A program made the position numbers and the translations under genes. 38,541 bases of DNA from Burkholderiales bacterium (GTDB taxonomy: Bacteria > Pseudomonadota > Gammaproteobacteria > Burkholderiales > Casimicrobiaceae), in NCBI GenBank assembly GCA_025352105.1, contig JANXUB010000222.1, forward strand, positions 1 through 38,541, written 5' to 3'. Each line of letters starts with the position of its first letter. Within the stretch, counting starts at the first letter, position 1. Below the pieces are notes generated by a model that did not search any database, was not told where the DNA came from, and was given only the letters and a program-made list of their open reading frames with translations. Positions 1 through 6,829 of this stretch are shown piece by piece.

Positions 1-23
1 CATGGGAATGACAAAATAGCGCG

Positions 24-863
24 ATGGAAGAAGCTCACGATTATAGTTTTGCGCCCGTGCTTGAACCCGAGCCTGAGGTTGTCATGGTCGATATCGCCGA
101 CGATCCGCCTGTGCAGGAGGACATTGTCGCCGCCGCAGAAGCCCAGCCCTCGGTCAAACCCGCGCTGCGCACGGAGGTTCGCGGCAAACGCGATGCGATG
201 TCAGACAAGGAGCGGAATTCAGGCACACGCCGCATTGTCGAGCGTTTGTTGCATCACCCAGACGTGCATCGCGCCAAGACAGTGTTGCTCTACGCGAGTT
301 ATGGTTCGGAGGTCGCAACCGATGACCTCGCCAAAGAATTGATGAAGCGCGGCAAGTTTGTCGCCTATCCCAAAATCACTTCGGTCGCGGGCTTGATGAC
401 CTTGTGGCGGGTCAAAAATCTTGACGCGCTGATTCCCCACAAAATGGGCATTCGCGCCCCGGACGTCACTCGGTCAACGCCGATTGAACCGATCACGGTC
501 GATTGCGTCATCTATCCCGGCCTAGCGTTCACCAAAGGCTTGTGGCGATTGGGGCAGGGCGGCGGTTACTACGACCGTTTGTCGACGAAGATTGCTGACA
601 ACTGTGCCCGGATTGGTGTGTGTTTTGAGACGCAAATCGTCGATGATTTGCCGCATGATGAACATGATGCGAAGTTGCACTGGGTGTTGACGGAGGCGAC
701 GGTTTATCCGTATGTGCCGGATCCGCCTGTCGTGCAGGTGATTGCGGTGACTCCAGTTGCTACGCCTGCTGACTCAGGCGCGACGATTGATCCCGTTGCC
801 ACCGCCCTCACCCCAACCCTCTCCCGCGCTGCGGGAGAGGGAGCCAAACCAGAATCACAATGA
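24..863 (+). CDS. 5-formyltetrahydrofolate cyclo-ligase (MTHFS) with N- and C-terminal extensions
   Basis: Predicted to convert 5-formyltetrahydrofolate to 5,10-methenyltetrahydrofolate using ATP in the cytoplasm. The core runs from about residue 46 ([14 protein letters not shown], the usual family start) to about residue 232 and carries the family signature GQGGGYYDR and a YPKI strand motif. At 279 residues it is longer than the usual 180-200. The first 45 residues are acidic and proline-rich and match nothing I know; the last 45 include residues translated from a palindromic repeat (see 803-845). Its TGA overlaps the folD ATG as ATGA, so the two folate enzymes are probably translationally coupled: the product is the substrate of FolD cyclohydrolase. 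The family call is firm; the exact start is less sure, because the extension could be partly untranslated. Confidence 0.9.
   Translation: MEEAHDYSFAPVLEPEPEVVMVDIADDPPVQEDIVAAAEAQPSVKPALRTEVRGKRDAMSDKERNSGTRRIVERLLHHPDVHRAKTVLLYASYGSEVATDDLAKELMKRGKFVAYPKITSVAGLMTLWRVKNLDALIPHKMGIRAPDVTRSTPIEPITVDCVIYPGLAFTKGLWRLGQGGGYYDRLSTKIADNCARIGVCFETQIVDDLPHDEHDAKLHWVLTEATVYPYVPDPPVVQVIAVTPVATPADSGATIDPVATALTPTLSRAAGEGAKPESQ
803..845. repeat. REP-like palindrome inside the 3' end of the cyclo-ligase gene
   Basis: CCCTCACCCCAACC is followed by a perfect 11-bp inverted repeat, CCCTCTCCCGC (817-827) and GCGGGAGAGGG (831-841), around a 3-base loop. This CCCTCACCCCAACCCTCTCCC type of sequence is a familiar dispersed intergenic palindrome in proteobacteria (recalled from general knowledge, not searched). 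Here it is translated in frame as [14 protein letters not shown] near the protein's C-terminus. No second copy was seen in the window. Confidence 0.75.
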
Positions 864-1723
864 CTGCAATCCGAATCGATGGCAACGTACTTGCCGCCAA
901 AGTCCGTGAGCGAATCGCAATCGATGTGGCCGCGTTGAAGGCAAAGGGCATTACGCCGGGCTTGGCCGTAGTGCTGGTTGGCGATGACCCTGCGTCGCAG
1001 GTTTATGTTCGCAACAAGGTCGCCGCCTGCGCCAAGGCCGGCATGCACAGCGTTATGCGCCGATTGCCTGCAGAAACGACGCAGGCCGAGCTGCTCGCTG
1101 TGGTCGACGAACTCAATCACGACACAGTAGTCCACGGCATTCTCGTGCAATTTCCTGTGCCGAAGCACATCAGCGAACGAGCGGTGATCGCCGCCATCAC
1201 ACCAGAAAAAGACGTGGACGGATTGCATCCCGAAAGCGCGGGCGCGCTGATGATCGGCGAGCCTGGATTCGTGAGCTGCACGCCGCTTGGCTGTATGGAA
1301 ATGCTCAAAGACATTGGCATGACGGATTTGCGCGGCAAACATGCCGTTGTGATTGGTCGCAGCAACCTCGTCGGCAAACCGATGGCGATGCTTTTGCTGC
1401 ATGCGAACGCGACTGTCACCATCTGCCACTCGGGCACGAAGGATTTGGCGGCGCAATGTCGGCAAGCCGACGTGCTCGTCGCCGCCGTCGGCAAACCGCG
1501 CTTCATCACGGCAGACATGGTCAAGCCAGGCGCAGTGGTGATTGATGTCGGTATCAATCGATTGCCGGAAAGCGAAGGCGGCAAGCTGGTCGGCGACGTT
1601 GACTTCGCATCGGTGAGCGAAGTCGCTGGTTACCTCACACCTGTGCCCGGTGGCGTTGGCCCGATGACGATCACCATGCTGCTGCAAAACACGCTGGTTG
1701 CAGCGAATCTCGCCGCGGAATAA
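860..1723 (+). CDS. folD: Bifunctional methylenetetrahydrofolate dehydrogenase / methenyltetrahydrofolate cyclohydrolase
   Basis: FolD interconverts 5,10-methylene-, 5,10-methenyl- and 10-formyltetrahydrofolate with NADP in the cytoplasm. The 287-residue length is normal. Visible signatures are [16 protein letters not shown] with the catalytic lysine near residue 56, [19 protein letters not shown], the nucleotide-binding [11 protein letters not shown] and the C-terminal [15 protein letters not shown]. It starts at the ATG that overlaps the stop of the cyclo-ligase gene (ATGA). Its stop is directly followed by the stop of the convergent SpecificRecomb gene (TAA at 1721-1723, then TTA at 1724), leaving no room for a separate terminator. 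Nothing is missing from the protein. Confidence 0.97.
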   Translation: MTAIRIDGNVLAAKVRERIAIDVAALKAKGITPGLAVVLVGDDPASQVYVRNKVAACAKAGMHSVMRRLPAETTQAELLAVVDELNHDTVVHGILVQFPVPKHISERAVIAAITPEKDVDGLHPESAGALMIGEPGFVSCTPLGCMEMLKDIGMTDLRGKHAVVIGRSNLVGKPMAMLLLHANATVTICHSGTKDLAAQCRQADVLVAAVGKPRFITADMVKPGAVVIDVGINRLPESEGGKLVGDVDFASVSEVAGYLTPVPGGVGPMTITMLLQNTLVAANLAAE

Positions 1724-3745
1724 TTAAATCTTCGGCGGTAGCAGCGCCTGCAACGGATGCTGCGCCAGTCGCCGCAACACGTCACCGCGTAATGAGCGAC
1801 GTTCGCTCGTGCGCAATCCGTGTGACTGCAACGCCATCGAGAATGCGAACGCAAAACTCACGGCCAGATTGAGTACAGCCATTGAGGCGATGCCGCCGAC
1901 GGCCCACCAGAACGGTGCCGTCCTCACCGTCTCAAAACCAAGTACGCCAATGGCCGCAGCGATGGAGCCAGTGCTGAGCGTCACGTGGCGCACTTCAATT
2001 GGTAGACCCACGAACGCCAGCAACGTCGGAATCAAACCCAGCATCAGGCCCAGGGAAACGTTCGCCACGACACCCGCGACGTGTGACTTCACAAAATTCG
2101 CGATACGTCCTGCGCGCGCTTCGCCGAACACCCAGTTCAGTCGACGGTGATAGGCGAGTGCATCATGCAATCGATGCAGGGCAAACCAGTTGTCGGCCCA
2201 GCCTGCGGTCAAACTCGATAACCAAAGCAACACACCCGTGAACGCTGCAAAAAACGCGGTCGGCCCCAAGAGTGAAAACGACTCGATGGTGGACTGTGCC
2301 TTCTCGGCAGAAATCAGGTCGTATCCAAATCCCCGCATCGCGATCAGTTGAACTCCGAGTGCCACCGGAAATACCAGCGCAAGATTCCCCGCAATCGCCG
2401 CTACCTGAGAGCGGATCAACGCGATTGTTTCGTCGACAAATGCGGTCCGACCTTCTACAGTTCCCACATCGTCAAGCTTTTGGGCAAGCGCGGGCGCGGT
2501 CATCGCCGGCTGCTTGGTCGCCAATGTGAAATGCGCAAAGTGGATCGCTAGAAAACTGCCGATGTAGTCAAGCGAAAAAAATACGCCCTCAATGAATTTA
2601 TTGAGGTGCAGCGCGCTGATGAAAAATTTCAGATACACCGTACCGGCAGTCAGCACACCACCGCCTGCGGCCATTTGGAGCATGCCGAAATAGTCTCTTC
2701 GGGTGCGTGCAATGTAGTGCTCACCCGTCTCAGCGCTTCGCTCGACGACCTTGCGTCCGAGCAGTGAATAGGTCTCGCCGAGTAGCGCCCGAACGCTGCT
2801 GCGATTTAAGTTCGCGGTGATCAGTTGGGACGTTAGCGCGACATACGCTGGCAGCGAACGGTTGTCGGCCCACACCGCCAGCAAATCCTCAACGCGCTCG
2901 ATGCGCAAACGCGTTCGCTCTACCTGAAACACCACGTCGACCGAAACGCCATGTCGTTCGAGATGTTCATACACGCTGTCGACGGCGCTGCGTGCTTGCG
3001 AGAGCGCAGCATGCAGCTGATTGAGCAATTGCAAGCGCTCGCTGCTGGCGGGCAGGCTCGCCATCAGATCGTGCGCCATTGGCGAGAGCTGCATCAGCAC
3101 CCGCGCATTCTCTTGCGGGTTGTCGAGGCGCAATCGAATGGGCGCTTCGAGTGCGGTCGCAGCGATTTGATTGCTCAGCAAAACGATACTGTCCGCGAGC
3201 GCCGCGCCAAGTTCCGGCAGCGCAGTAGACGTCGTGTCGTCACTCTCGTTGACGCGTTGTACCAGCCGCGCAACCAGTGGCTCATCGAGTGCCCGTACCC
3301 ACTCCGCATCCCGCTCAGAAACAAACAGAAGTGCGAACACGACGGAGAGTTCGGCCTGATTCGGTGCCACCGGCAGCACATGTGCCTGAATGCGGGAAAT
3401 GAGTTCACCGACCAGCGCCGGACGCGCGGCCATACCGGTGTCAGCAAACAATGAGCGCGCGTCGTTGTCTTTCAGAATGCTGCGCAACATCGAACCAAAT
3501 CGTGCCGCCTGAACGGGATTGCGATCCAGCACCTGCAGCAGAAAACGCAACCGAGTGTGCTCCGAAAATGCACTGGGCGATTCGATACTGGTCGCAGTTT
3601 TATGACGCAACCAGTACCCAAGCTCCATGAGCCAGACATTGCGCGAAGCGAGCGGCGCATTGGCGTCCGCCAAAGCCAGCAGCGCGTCAAGTTGGTGGTT
3701 GGCGTCGCGCGATGCGCGCCAGCGGCTTAGAAGTTCAAATGCCAT
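1724..3745 (-). CDS. SpecificRecomb (PF10136) family integral membrane protein
   Basis: A 673-residue protein of the family named site-specific recombinase (Gcr) in databases. The N-terminal half, to about residue 340, looks helical and soluble with many Leu/Arg/Glu heptad-like stretches; the C-terminal half has about six hydrophobic segments (for example around AAGGGVLTAGTVYLKFF, GNLALVFPVALGVQLIAM and LGLMLGLIPTLLAFVGLP) and the family-like TKQPAMTAPAL. I see neither a serine-recombinase nor a tyrosine-recombinase catalytic motif, so the historical name should not be taken as a function; a membrane role is more likely. It converges on folD with adjoining stops. The next gene upstream on the same strand is the PhyH-like gene, 75 bp away, so cotranscription is possible. 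Confidence 0.85.
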   Translation of the reverse strand: MAFELLSRWRASRDANHQLDALLALADANAPLASRNVWLMELGYWLRHKTATSIESPSAFSEHTRLRFLLQVLDRNPVQAARFGSMLRSILKDNDARSLFADTGMAARPALVGELISRIQAHVLPVAPNQAELSVVFALLFVSERDAEWVRALDEPLVARLVQRVNESDDTTSTALPELGAALADSIVLLSNQIAATALEAPIRLRLDNPQENARVLMQLSPMAHDLMASLPASSERLQLLNQLHAALSQARSAVDSVYEHLERHGVSVDVVFQVERTRLRIERVEDLLAVWADNRSLPAYVALTSQLITANLNRSSVRALLGETYSLLGRKVVERSAETGEHYIARTRRDYFGMLQMAAGGGVLTAGTVYLKFFISALHLNKFIEGVFFSLDYIGSFLAIHFAHFTLATKQPAMTAPALAQKLDDVGTVEGRTAFVDETIALIRSQVAAIAGNLALVFPVALGVQLIAMRGFGYDLISAEKAQSTIESFSLLGPTAFFAAFTGVLLWLSSLTAGWADNWFALHRLHDALAYHRRLNWVFGEARAGRIANFVKSHVAGVVANVSLGLMLGLIPTLLAFVGLPIEVRHVTLSTGSIAAAIGVLGFETVRTAPFWWAVGGIASMAVLNLAVSFAFAFSMALQSHGLRTSERRSLRGDVLRRLAQHPLQALLPPKI

Positions 3746-3820
3746 TAAAGATACGGTACAGCAGACTTGGTTGAGGCGATCACTTCTGGTGCCCAGGCAC
3801 CTCGAAATCCTGCGAATTTA

Positions 3821-4636
3821 TTAATCCGGACAGACCGGAAACACGAGCGGAAATAGCGCATGATCCATCGGCGCTCCAGCGGGTACCACGGTTGATAGAC
3901 CCGCGAATTCCGGCGAAGTTCGCCATGCGCGCGGCGCATGCACCATATCGTCGCCAAGGTAGCGCGCGCTGAAGACGCGTCGTCTTGTTGCGCTGCCTGG
4001 GGCGGCATGCAGCGTGAGCATATGAAACGCCACCAAATCGCCCGGTTCCAGTGCCCACCCAATCACGCGCTCCCGATTCTCCGTGCTTGCCATATCGGGA
4101 ATATCGGCAAGCGCGCCCTCGGGAAACCACTTTGCCTGTTTAGTCATAAATGTTCTCGGCATGAACCAGGTGCCCTCGTGCGAGCCCGCTAAAAATTCAA
4201 GCGTTGTCTCTCGCGGTACAGGATCGACAGGGATCCAGAAGCTGACGTTCTGACGCCCATCGACGTTGTAGTAGGGCTGATCCTGATGCCACGGCGTTGG
4301 CTGTCTCGTGCTCGCGTCCTTTACCAGCAAGTGATCGTGATAGATGCGTGCGCTAGCGCTTTGCATGAGAGCTGCCGCGATGGCGGGCAGTGCCGAATTG
4401 CGCATGATGCTTTCGTATTCGGGAATGCGCTGCCAGTTGCAAAAATCCTCGAAGAAACGGCCTGGATCGTCCGCCTTACTTGCGACCGCAGCCATCGGGC
4501 TTGGCTGCAGAAGATTGGATTCAATGCCATGGGTCAGCCGCGCCACCTCTGCCGCAGTCAACGCGCCGCGAATGACCACCGCGCCGTCGCGCGCAAATTG
4601 CGCGACCGCATCCGGGTCAAGTTGGGGCAAAGTCAT
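3821..4636 (-). CDS. Phytanoyl-CoA dioxygenase (PhyH) family Fe(II)/2-oxoglutarate oxygenase
   Basis: A 271-residue predicted non-haem iron, 2-oxoglutarate-dependent oxygenase. The start region DPDAVAQFARDGAVVIRGAL is typical of the family. The iron triad is visible as HQD in PTPWHQDQPYYN and the distal His in LTLHAAPGS, followed by an Arg-rich RRRVFSARYLGDD that would hold 2-oxoglutarate. The substrate cannot be told from sequence; the family acts on acyl-CoAs, small metabolites and halogenation substrates. The ATG at 4636 is preferred to the upstream GTG at 4654 because GAGGT lies 8 bases upstream. That ribosome binding site is inside the terminal repeat of the MITE at 4641-4783. Confidence 0.88.
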   Translation of the reverse strand: MTLPQLDPDAVAQFARDGAVVIRGALTAAEVARLTHGIESNLLQPSPMAAVASKADDPGRFFEDFCNWQRIPEYESIMRNSALPAIAAALMQSASARIYHDHLLVKDASTRQPTPWHQDQPYYNVDGRQNVSFWIPVDPVPRETTLEFLAGSHEGTWFMPRTFMTKQAKWFPEGALADIPDMASTENRERVIGWALEPGDLVAFHMLTLHAAPGSATRRRVFSARYLGDDMVHAPRAWRTSPEFAGLSTVVPAGAPMDHALFPLVFPVCPD

Positions 4637-4640
4637 TTTT

Positions 4641-4783
4641 AAAGACCTCTGCACAACGTAGCGAGAGCCCGTCAGGCGAGGAAAAAAACTCTGAAAATAC
4701 CGGAACGTACACCGGTACGTGAGGATTTTTCAGAGTTTTTTGACGAAGCCTCACGGGCTCGCAGTAGTTGTGCAGAGGTCTTT
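4641..4783. mobile_element. MITE-like long imperfect palindrome (143 bp)
   Basis: Nearly the whole element is an inverted repeat. The perfect ends are AAAGACCTCTGCACAAC at the left and its complement GTTGTGCAGAGGTCTTT at the right. Inner paired blocks include GCGAGAGCCCGTCAGGC with GCCTCACGGGCTCGC, and AAAACTCTGAAAAT with ATTTTTCAGAGTTTT, around a centre near 4712. It has no coding capacity. The form is that of a non-autonomous element derived from an insertion sequence, or of a very stable transcribed hairpin. It fills the intergenic space between the divergent PhyH and methyltransferase genes, and its left end supplies the ribosome binding site of the PhyH gene. I could not define a clear target-site duplication. 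Confidence 0.75.
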
Positions 4784-4866
4784 TTCATTGCGAAACAATA
4801 CCGCAACCGGCAACCTACGCTCGACTGCGGCACAATTCCTTGATCCAGATTTTCGAAAACAGTCGC

Positions 4867-5757
4867 ATGTCATCGCCAGCACCAGCACTACGGTCGCGTC
4901 GCCTGCTCCTGGCATCGCTCGCCACGCTGCCATTTTCTGCGTCGAGCTTCGGCCAGCCTATCGCCCCGGCGTCCACACCTGTGCCGACCGAAGAAGTCCC
5001 TTATGTGCAAACGCCGCCCCTCCTGGTGCGCCGCATGTTGCAGATGGCCGAAGTGAATTCGCGCGATGTGCTTTGGGATTTGGGCTCCGGCGACGGCCGG
5101 ATTGTCATTGCTGCGGCGAGAGACTTCGGCGCGCGTGGTGTTGGCTATGAAATTGATCGTTCACTGATTCGCGAGAGTCGTGCTTTGGCGAAAAAAGCGG
5201 GCGTGGCTGCGAGGACGCAGTTTCTTGAGCGGGATCTTTTTGAGCTCGCGTTTTCGCAGCCATCCGTTGTCACGCTCTACCTGCTGCCCGAGTACAACGA
5301 GAGGCTTAAGCCCTTGCTGCTAGCGCAAATGCGGCCCGGTTCACGCGTCGTTTCGCATGAGTGGGACATGGGCGACTGGTTGCCCGATGAAACACTGCTG
5401 TTTCCTGCGCCCGACAAGCCCCACGGCACAAAGAAAGAGCATCGCGTGATGTTGTGGGTCATTCCGGCAGCGACCGCGGGCCGCTGGCAGGTTGCGTTGG
5501 AGAATAAACAAGAGACGGTAGAAATCGCTCTTGATCAGCGGTATCAGATCGTTACTGCGACCGCGAATCGAGGCAAGGTACTTTGGTCGAGCTTGCGCGG
5601 AAACATTCTGTCGGTCGCTTGGCAAGACGAAAGCGCGCGCTGGTTGCTGCGCGGCGCTATCCACGGGAATCTTTGGCGCGGCGAGTTGACGAAACTGGGG
5701 GCATGGTCGAATTCGACCTCACAACAAGCTGTCCGCTTTATCGCAAAGCGGCAATGA
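4867..5757 (+). CDS. Class I SAM-dependent methyltransferase, probably exported (aKMT/DOT1-like type)
   Basis: A 296-residue protein. After an N-terminal signal-like segment with twin arginines (RSRRLLLASLATLPFSAS), the region from about residue 45 reads YVQTPPLLVRRMLQMA, then the SAM-binding VLWDLGSGDGRIVIAAA, the acidic GVGYEID strand and VTLYLLPEYNERLKP, an arrangement shared with small bacterial and archaeal lysine-methyltransferase-like proteins. The last 90 residues form an extra beta-rich domain of unknown role. The ATG at 4867 is chosen because a longer reading frame would start inside the MITE. An exported SAM enzyme would be odd, since SAM is cytoplasmic; the hydrophobic segment may instead be a membrane anchor. 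The gene overlaps the convergent GNAT gene by 20 bp. Substrate unknown. Confidence 0.8.
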   Translation: MSSPAPALRSRRLLLASLATLPFSASSFGQPIAPASTPVPTEEVPYVQTPPLLVRRMLQMAEVNSRDVLWDLGSGDGRIVIAAARDFGARGVGYEIDRSLIRESRALAKKAGVAARTQFLERDLFELAFSQPSVVTLYLLPEYNERLKPLLLAQMRPGSRVVSHEWDMGDWLPDETLLFPAPDKPHGTKKEHRVMLWVIPAATAGRWQVALENKQETVEIALDQRYQIVTATANRGKVLWSSLRGNILSVAWQDESARWLLRGAIHGNLWRGELTKLGAWSNSTSQQAVRFIAKRQ

Positions 5758-6826
5758 GCGCGGGTGTAAGTCGTCCCATGAACAGCGCATCCACATAGCC
5801 GCCTTCTCGAAAAGAAAAGTCCCGGAGCCGTCCTTCGAGCTGGAAACCGAGCGATTCATATAGTTTGATCGCACGCGTATTGTCGGCGTGTACCGTCAGC
5901 TCAACCCGCGCATAGTTCGCCCAATGATCGGCAAAGTCGAGGCATGCATTCATCAACGCGCGACCAACGCCGCGGCCCTGATACGGCGCTGCGATGGATA
6001 TGCCGAGGCTTGCAACATGCTTCTTGCGCGGATTCTCGGAAACTGCATGGATGCCCGCGTTGCCCACGACGCGTCCGTTGACAACGGCGGCTAGCACCAC
6101 CTGCCGCGTGCTGACGTTCCCGGCGAGCCGCGTGCGCCACACCTCGGTCGACGTATAGGGATGTTGTAGCGTCCCGTTCGATGCGCTGCGATCAGAAAAC
6201 ACCTTGGCGAAAGCCTCCGCGTCGTCTTCCGTTGCCGGACGAACGGTGATTTTCAGTGGCGCAGCCTTAGGGCGACGCTTCGGACTGGGCAAGGGCGGTG
6301 ACGCGGGGGCTGGCATCATCTGCGCATTGATTCGCGACATGACCGTGCCATCAACATAGCGACCCGCATGCAGCATGTGTGCGCGCTCAACGCCTTCTTC
6401 CGCAAAGCCAAACGAGGCGTAATAGCGCTTAAGCGCAACACTCTGTGCGTCCACGAGAACCTCGATACGCCGCATCTGCAACCAATGGTCACATGCCGCA
6501 ATCGCTGCATCCATCAGCGCACGACCTACGCCTTTACGCCGATAGTCAGAGCGAACGGCCAGCAGGTCAATGGTTGAGCAGTGCTTGCGCCGGATGTGAT
6601 TCGGATAGGCGCGTAACAGGAGGATCCCGGTCAGCGCATCGCCGTCGAACGCGACGAGCGGCAGGCACGCTGCGTCCGCATATTCCGCCAGTCGCTTTTC
6701 CCAATGCGCAAGCCCGCTGTAGGGCGCGACCGTAGTAAACGGCAGCATTGCCTCGTCGCCAAACAGTTCTGCCAGAGCGCTCGCATCGCGAGGCTCGGCA
6801 CGGCGAATGTGTGGCGCTGATGGCAT
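5738..6826 (-). CDS. Protein with two tandem GNAT acetyltransferase domains
   Basis: The 362 residues hold two GNAT folds in a row, about residues 5-165 and 190-355, joined by a proline- and lysine-rich linker (PAPASPPLPSPKRRPKA). The acetyl-CoA pyrophosphate loops are seen as RRKGVGRALMDAAI in the first and YQGRGVGRALMNACLDF in the second; both keep the R/Q-x-x-G-x-G/A pattern. Family knowledge predicts transfer of an acetyl group from acetyl-CoA to an amine; the second domain, with LTVHADNTRAIKLYESLGF, resembles small-molecule or L-amino-acid acetyltransferases. The start is 3 bp after the topB stop, so it is probably cotranscribed with topB. It may be an internal duplication, although the two halves are only modestly alike. 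Substrates unknown. Confidence 0.88.
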   Translation of the reverse strand: MPSAPHIRRAEPRDASALAELFGDEAMLPFTTVAPYSGLAHWEKRLAEYADAACLPLVAFDGDALTGILLLRAYPNHIRRKHCSTIDLLAVRSDYRRKGVGRALMDAAIAACDHWLQMRRIEVLVDAQSVALKRYYASFGFAEEGVERAHMLHAGRYVDGTVMSRINAQMMPAPASPPLPSPKRRPKAAPLKITVRPATEDDAEAFAKVFSDRSASNGTLQHPYTSTEVWRTRLAGNVSTRQVVLAAVVNGRVVGNAGIHAVSENPRKKHVASLGISIAAPYQGRGVGRALMNACLDFADHWANYARVELTVHADNTRAIKLYESLGFQLEGRLRDFSFREGGYVDALFMGRLTPALIAALR

Positions 6827-6829
6827 GGA

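Noticed and set aside
704..1687. A 327-codon open frame on the minus strand opposite folD
   Set aside because: The translation is rich in His, Arg and Cys with no family features, as expected from the complement of a strongly coding gene; folD on the plus strand is certain.
4641..4783. The long palindrome as an intrinsic terminator only
   Set aside because: It is 143 bp with perfect 17-bp ends and lies between divergent gene starts, where a terminator is not needed; a mobile element fits better.
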